From Deltaproteobacteria bacterium (GTDB lineage Bacteria > Desulfobacterota > Desulfobacteria > Desulfobacterales > JAFDFH01): a stretch of DNA of 14,267 nt. The DNA lies in NCBI GenBank assembly GCA_019309945.1, contig JAFDFH010000040.1, forward strand, positions 1-14,267, read 5' to 3'. Of this stretch, positions 14,087 through 14,267 are shown one piece after another. A model generated the notes under the pieces. That model worked only from the letters and a program-made list of their open reading frames with translations. It was not told the DNA's origin and ran no database searches. Within the stretch, counting starts at the first letter, position 1. Each line of letters begins with the position of its first letter. The position numbers were made by a program, and so were the translations under genes.

Positions 14087-14267
14087 TTGTCACGATATAG
14101 AAGTTCGGTTTGTTGGATATGCCGACGCGAGAATATAAAATTATTTTTAAAAGGAGATCGATGTTATTCTGATAAGTGTGCCTTTGACCGGCACAGTTAT
14201 GCTCCCGGTGAGCATGGCCAACGTCGTCGCGGAAAAGTATCGGATTACGGTATTCAGCTCCGGGAAA
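14087..14267 (+). CDS. rpsD: 30S ribosomal protein S4, N-terminal part (cut by window end)
   Basis: S4 nucleates 30S assembly and in E. coli represses the alpha operon. The first 60 codons are present, from a TTG at 14087 (MSRYRSSVCWICRRENIKLF), preceded by AAGGAGGAAGAG. It is the zinc-binding form: Cys9, Cys12, Cys26 and Cys31 make CxxC-x13-CxxxxC. APGEHGQRRRGKVSDYGIQL is the conserved segment leading into the S4 core. The reading frame is open at the right edge of the window, so the gene continues outside. rpoA and rplQ would be expected next. Confidence 0.95.
   Translation, partial: MSRYRSSVCWICRRENIKLFLKGDRCYSDKCAFDRHSYAPGEHGQRRRGKVSDYGIQLRE

Noticed and set aside
1..14267. A defence, secretion or other novel gene system hidden between the ribosomal genes.
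   Set aside because: Every convincing coding region belongs to a known translation or Sec family, and the gaps are too small or non-coding.

Overview
The window is the core of a bacterial ribosomal-protein super-operon, read entirely on the + strand: tuf, then the S10 block (rpsJ-rplC-rplD-rplW-rplB-rpsS-rplV-rpsC-rplP-rpmC-rpsQ), the spc block (rplN-rplX-rplE-rpsZ-rpsH-rplF-rplR-rpsE-rpmD-rplO-secY, a broken infA, rpmJ) and the start of the alpha block (rpsM-rpsK-rpsD, cut by the window end). Gene order and protein style (EF-Tu sequence, four-Cys S4, zinc S14, S3 of 216 residues, many TTG starts) suggest a Desulfobacterota/deltaproteobacterial genome, perhaps Desulfobacterales. That placement is recollection-based inference, not a computed result.

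Region by region: 1-1225 holds tuf, whose codon use is strikingly unlike everything after it and whose 3' end carries a 16-bp tandem duplication that changes the C-terminus. 1243-5590 holds S10 to S3. 5591-5968 is a 378-bp gene-free gap occupied by what read as two diverged, oppositely oriented copies of a small inverted-repeat (MITE-like) element. 5969-12603 holds L16 to SecY with mostly short spacings; a 185-bp gap before rpsH holds only small palindromes. 12604-12898 contains a remnant of infA: the first 18 codons and the last 20 codons of IF-1 are present, but the middle is deleted and the frames no longer match. adk and map, often found between secY and infA, are absent. 12899-14267 holds L36, S13, S11 and the first 60 codons of S4, with a long 219-bp gap before S4.

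Together the genes build the ribosome (large- and small-subunit proteins), deliver aminoacyl-tRNA (EF-Tu) and form the membrane exit channel (SecY). I found no tRNA, rRNA, CRISPR array, phage gene or full-length transposase, and no novel multi-gene system. What is unusual is decay and mosaicism inside a normally very conserved locus: an inactivated essential-factor gene (infA), a frame-shifting duplication and foreign-looking codon use in tuf, and a MITE pair splitting the S10 operon. If these are not assembly errors, the genome should carry second copies of infA and perhaps tuf elsewhere.
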